From positions 1 to 14,870 of the forward strand of contig JAUIIF010000039.1 of assembly GCA_030431945.1 (NCBI GenBank): a DNA stretch of 14,870 bases, read 5' to 3'. Made by a program: the position numbers and the translations under genes. This stretch comes from Bacteroidia bacterium (lineage in GTDB: Bacteria; Bacteroidota; Bacteroidia; Chitinophagales; Saprospiraceae). The notes under the pieces were generated by a model, which searched no databases, was not told the origin of the DNA, and saw only the letters and a list, made by a program, of their open reading frames with translations. This document shows positions 13,784 through 14,870 of this stretch, piece after piece. Numbering within the stretch: the first letter of the stretch is position 1; each line of letters begins with the position of its first letter.

Positions 13784-14842
13784 CTACTGCTTATTTAGCG
13801 ACCAGTCATAGTCCCGGTATTCAATTTCCTGTCCGGCGGGAATAGGGGTAGCGGTGTATTTGTTCAGGTAGGTGCGTAAGTCGCCAAAGTCTTCCCCGTA
13901 CCAATCGAATATTTTGGAGACGGCCACTTTGTCCGCCGTAATGGTATTGTAGGCACCGTTGCGGATAAAGGAACGGGTGCGGGCGTTTAGCAAGGTGTTC
14001 AGATTACCGGCCGTAAAAGCCTGGTTGGGCAGGGGAGGGCAGGAGGCCGCAGCACAGTTGACGGCAAAGTGAATGCGGGGGTCCTGGTAGCGGGGCCGGA
14101 TGATGTCGTGTTCGATTTGGTTCAGGCTGTAGGTGGCGTCACCCAGGTTAATCCATTTTACGTCCCACGGTTTACCGCCGTGGAGGTCCATGATTGATTT
14201 GACCGGCCAGTTTTTCAGGATCAGCTTGATGGTCGCCGCATTGTAGGCATTGATCCAGTAGGCCATGGCTGCGGGCCGGGTCCAATCCTGGCCGGGGGGG
14301 GCGGCAGCCAGCTCCGCCAGGTAGGCATCCAGCTTGGCCTCCTCTTTTTTAAAGGCGGCGTAATCGACGTTGCCAGCGGCATTAACGTGCTTTTGCAGGA
14401 GGGCATTCCAGTCGCTGTGGTCAGGTTTTACGGGCGCGGCCGCAGGTGCGGGGGTAGAATTGGAAGGAGCAGGGGAGGTGGCTTCGGTTGGTGGAGCGGG
14501 CGCGGTTGGCGCTACGGGCGCTGTAGTGGCCAGGGCGTCTGGTTTGGGAGCAGGCGCCGGCTTGGGCGTGGGCGCCGGTACCGGCGTCTTCGGCGCTGCT
14601 TTTATGGCGGGCGCGGCCAGCTTCTCTTCGGCAACGATTTCCGGGTTTCCTTCCTTGGTGTAGGCAATGACGTCTTTCTCCACCGGTAAGGCTGCCTCAA
14701 CTCCAGGGTTGCTGCCAAAGGTTTCCGCCGTCAGGGTATCGGCAGTTACCGTGGCGTCCGTTGCCGGCTCGGGGCCGCCGCAAGTAAATAATAAAAGGCC
14801 CGTAAAGGCGGTCAGGGAAATTCGGGAAAGTTGCTGGATCAT
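13784..14842 (-). CDS. DUF547 domain lipoprotein
   Basis: The 352-residue protein begins with a hydrophobic leader and LLLFTC, with C21 as the likely lipidated cysteine. A stalk rich in Pro and Ala (about 75-140) with repeated PAPxP units follows, then a DUF547 domain (about 143-330). Hallmarks of DUF547 are all visible: AYWINAYNA (194-202), LNQIEHDIIRP (240-250), HFAVNCAAASCPPL (258-271, with C263 and C268) and SKIFDWYGEDF (309-319). The biochemical function of DUF547 is, to my knowledge, not established; the strict Cys, His, Asn and Tyr positions look like an active or binding site. The ATG at 14842 places the signal correctly. One copy of the dispersed repeat lies in the stalk. It is the first gene of the minus-strand series seen here. 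Confidence 0.88.
   Translation of the reverse strand: MIQQLSRISLTAFTGLLLFTCGGPEPATDATVTADTLTAETFGSNPGVEAALPVEKDVIAYTKEGNPEIVAEEKLAAPAIKAAPKTPVPAPTPKPAPAPKPDALATTAPVAPTAPAPPTEATSPAPSNSTPAPAAAPVKPDHSDWNALLQKHVNAAGNVDYAAFKKEEAKLDAYLAELAAAPPGQDWTRPAAMAYWINAYNAATIKLILKNWPVKSIMDLHGGKPWDVKWINLGDATYSLNQIEHDIIRPRYQDPRIHFAVNCAAASCPPLPNQAFTAGNLNTLLNARTRSFIRNGAYNTITADKVAVSKIFDWYGEDFGDLRTYLNKYTATPIPAGQEIEYRDYDWSLNKQ
14432..14449 (-). repeat. Dispersed 18-base repeat, copy 5 (inside a gene)
   Basis: Minus strand GCACCTGCGGCCGCGCCC, identical to copy 1. It lies in frame inside the DUF547 gene and encodes Ala-Pro-Ala-Ala-Ala-Pro (residues 132-137) in the low-complexity stalk. The amino-acid bias of the stalk makes a chance match more likely here than for the intergenic copies. 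Confidence 0.5.
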
Positions 14843-14870
14843 GTTTTATGGATGGTTTACAGCGTAGTAA

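Overview
The window reads as ordinary chromosome of a member of the Bacteroidota, with fairly high GC (well over half by eye); a Saprospiria/Lewinella-like bacterium would fit, but the genus is inference. Evidence: a secreted protein ending in a type IX secretion (T9SS) type A sorting domain; an HU/CCDC81-like domain fused through a membrane segment to a SPOR domain; matches to the Bacteroidota promoter element TAnnTTTG just ahead of several genes; almost no Shine-Dalgarno sequences; and several lipoproteins with a short leader and lipobox. I see no rRNA, tRNA, CRISPR array, transposase, integrase or phage gene.

Layout, left to right. 140-796 (-): CAT-fold acyltransferase-like protein. 927-2543 (-): CTP synthase, pyrG. 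A 228-bp divergent region with candidate promoters for both sides leads to 2772-3722 (+), an exported two-lobed aspartyl protease, followed by a 77-residue unknown protein at 3751-3984 (+). 4030-4620 (-): membrane-anchored M23 peptidase. 4861-6354 (-): secreted protein with cohesin-like, dockerin-like, cohesin-like and T9SS sorting modules. A 483-bp gap (6355-6837) precedes proline dehydrogenase at 6838-8097 (+). 8300-9766 (+): thioredoxin-fold lipoprotein. From 9932 to the end everything is on the minus strand; in transcription order it is DUF547 lipoprotein, coaE, LOG-family protein, small lipoprotein, HU/CCDC81-SPOR protein.

The genes are a mixture of housekeeping (pyrG, coaE, proline catabolism) and cell-envelope functions (M23, SPOR, three lipoproteins, T9SS cargo, exported protease). 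The clearest transcription units are LOG protein plus small lipoprotein (11-bp gap), DUF547 plus coaE (28-bp gap) and protease plus small ORF (28-bp gap).

The most interesting signals lie between the genes. An 18-base sequence, GCACCTGCGNCCGCGCCC, occurs five times (four intergenic, one in frame inside the DUF547 gene). A roughly 29-base element occurs twice, each time downstream of a gene and in that gene's orientation. Two exact TCAATGT heptamers 11 bp apart sit at the candidate promoter of the protease gene, with a third further on at its start codon. A perfect 16-bp palindrome overlaps the candidate promoter of the thioredoxin-like gene. I found no convincing new multi-gene system.
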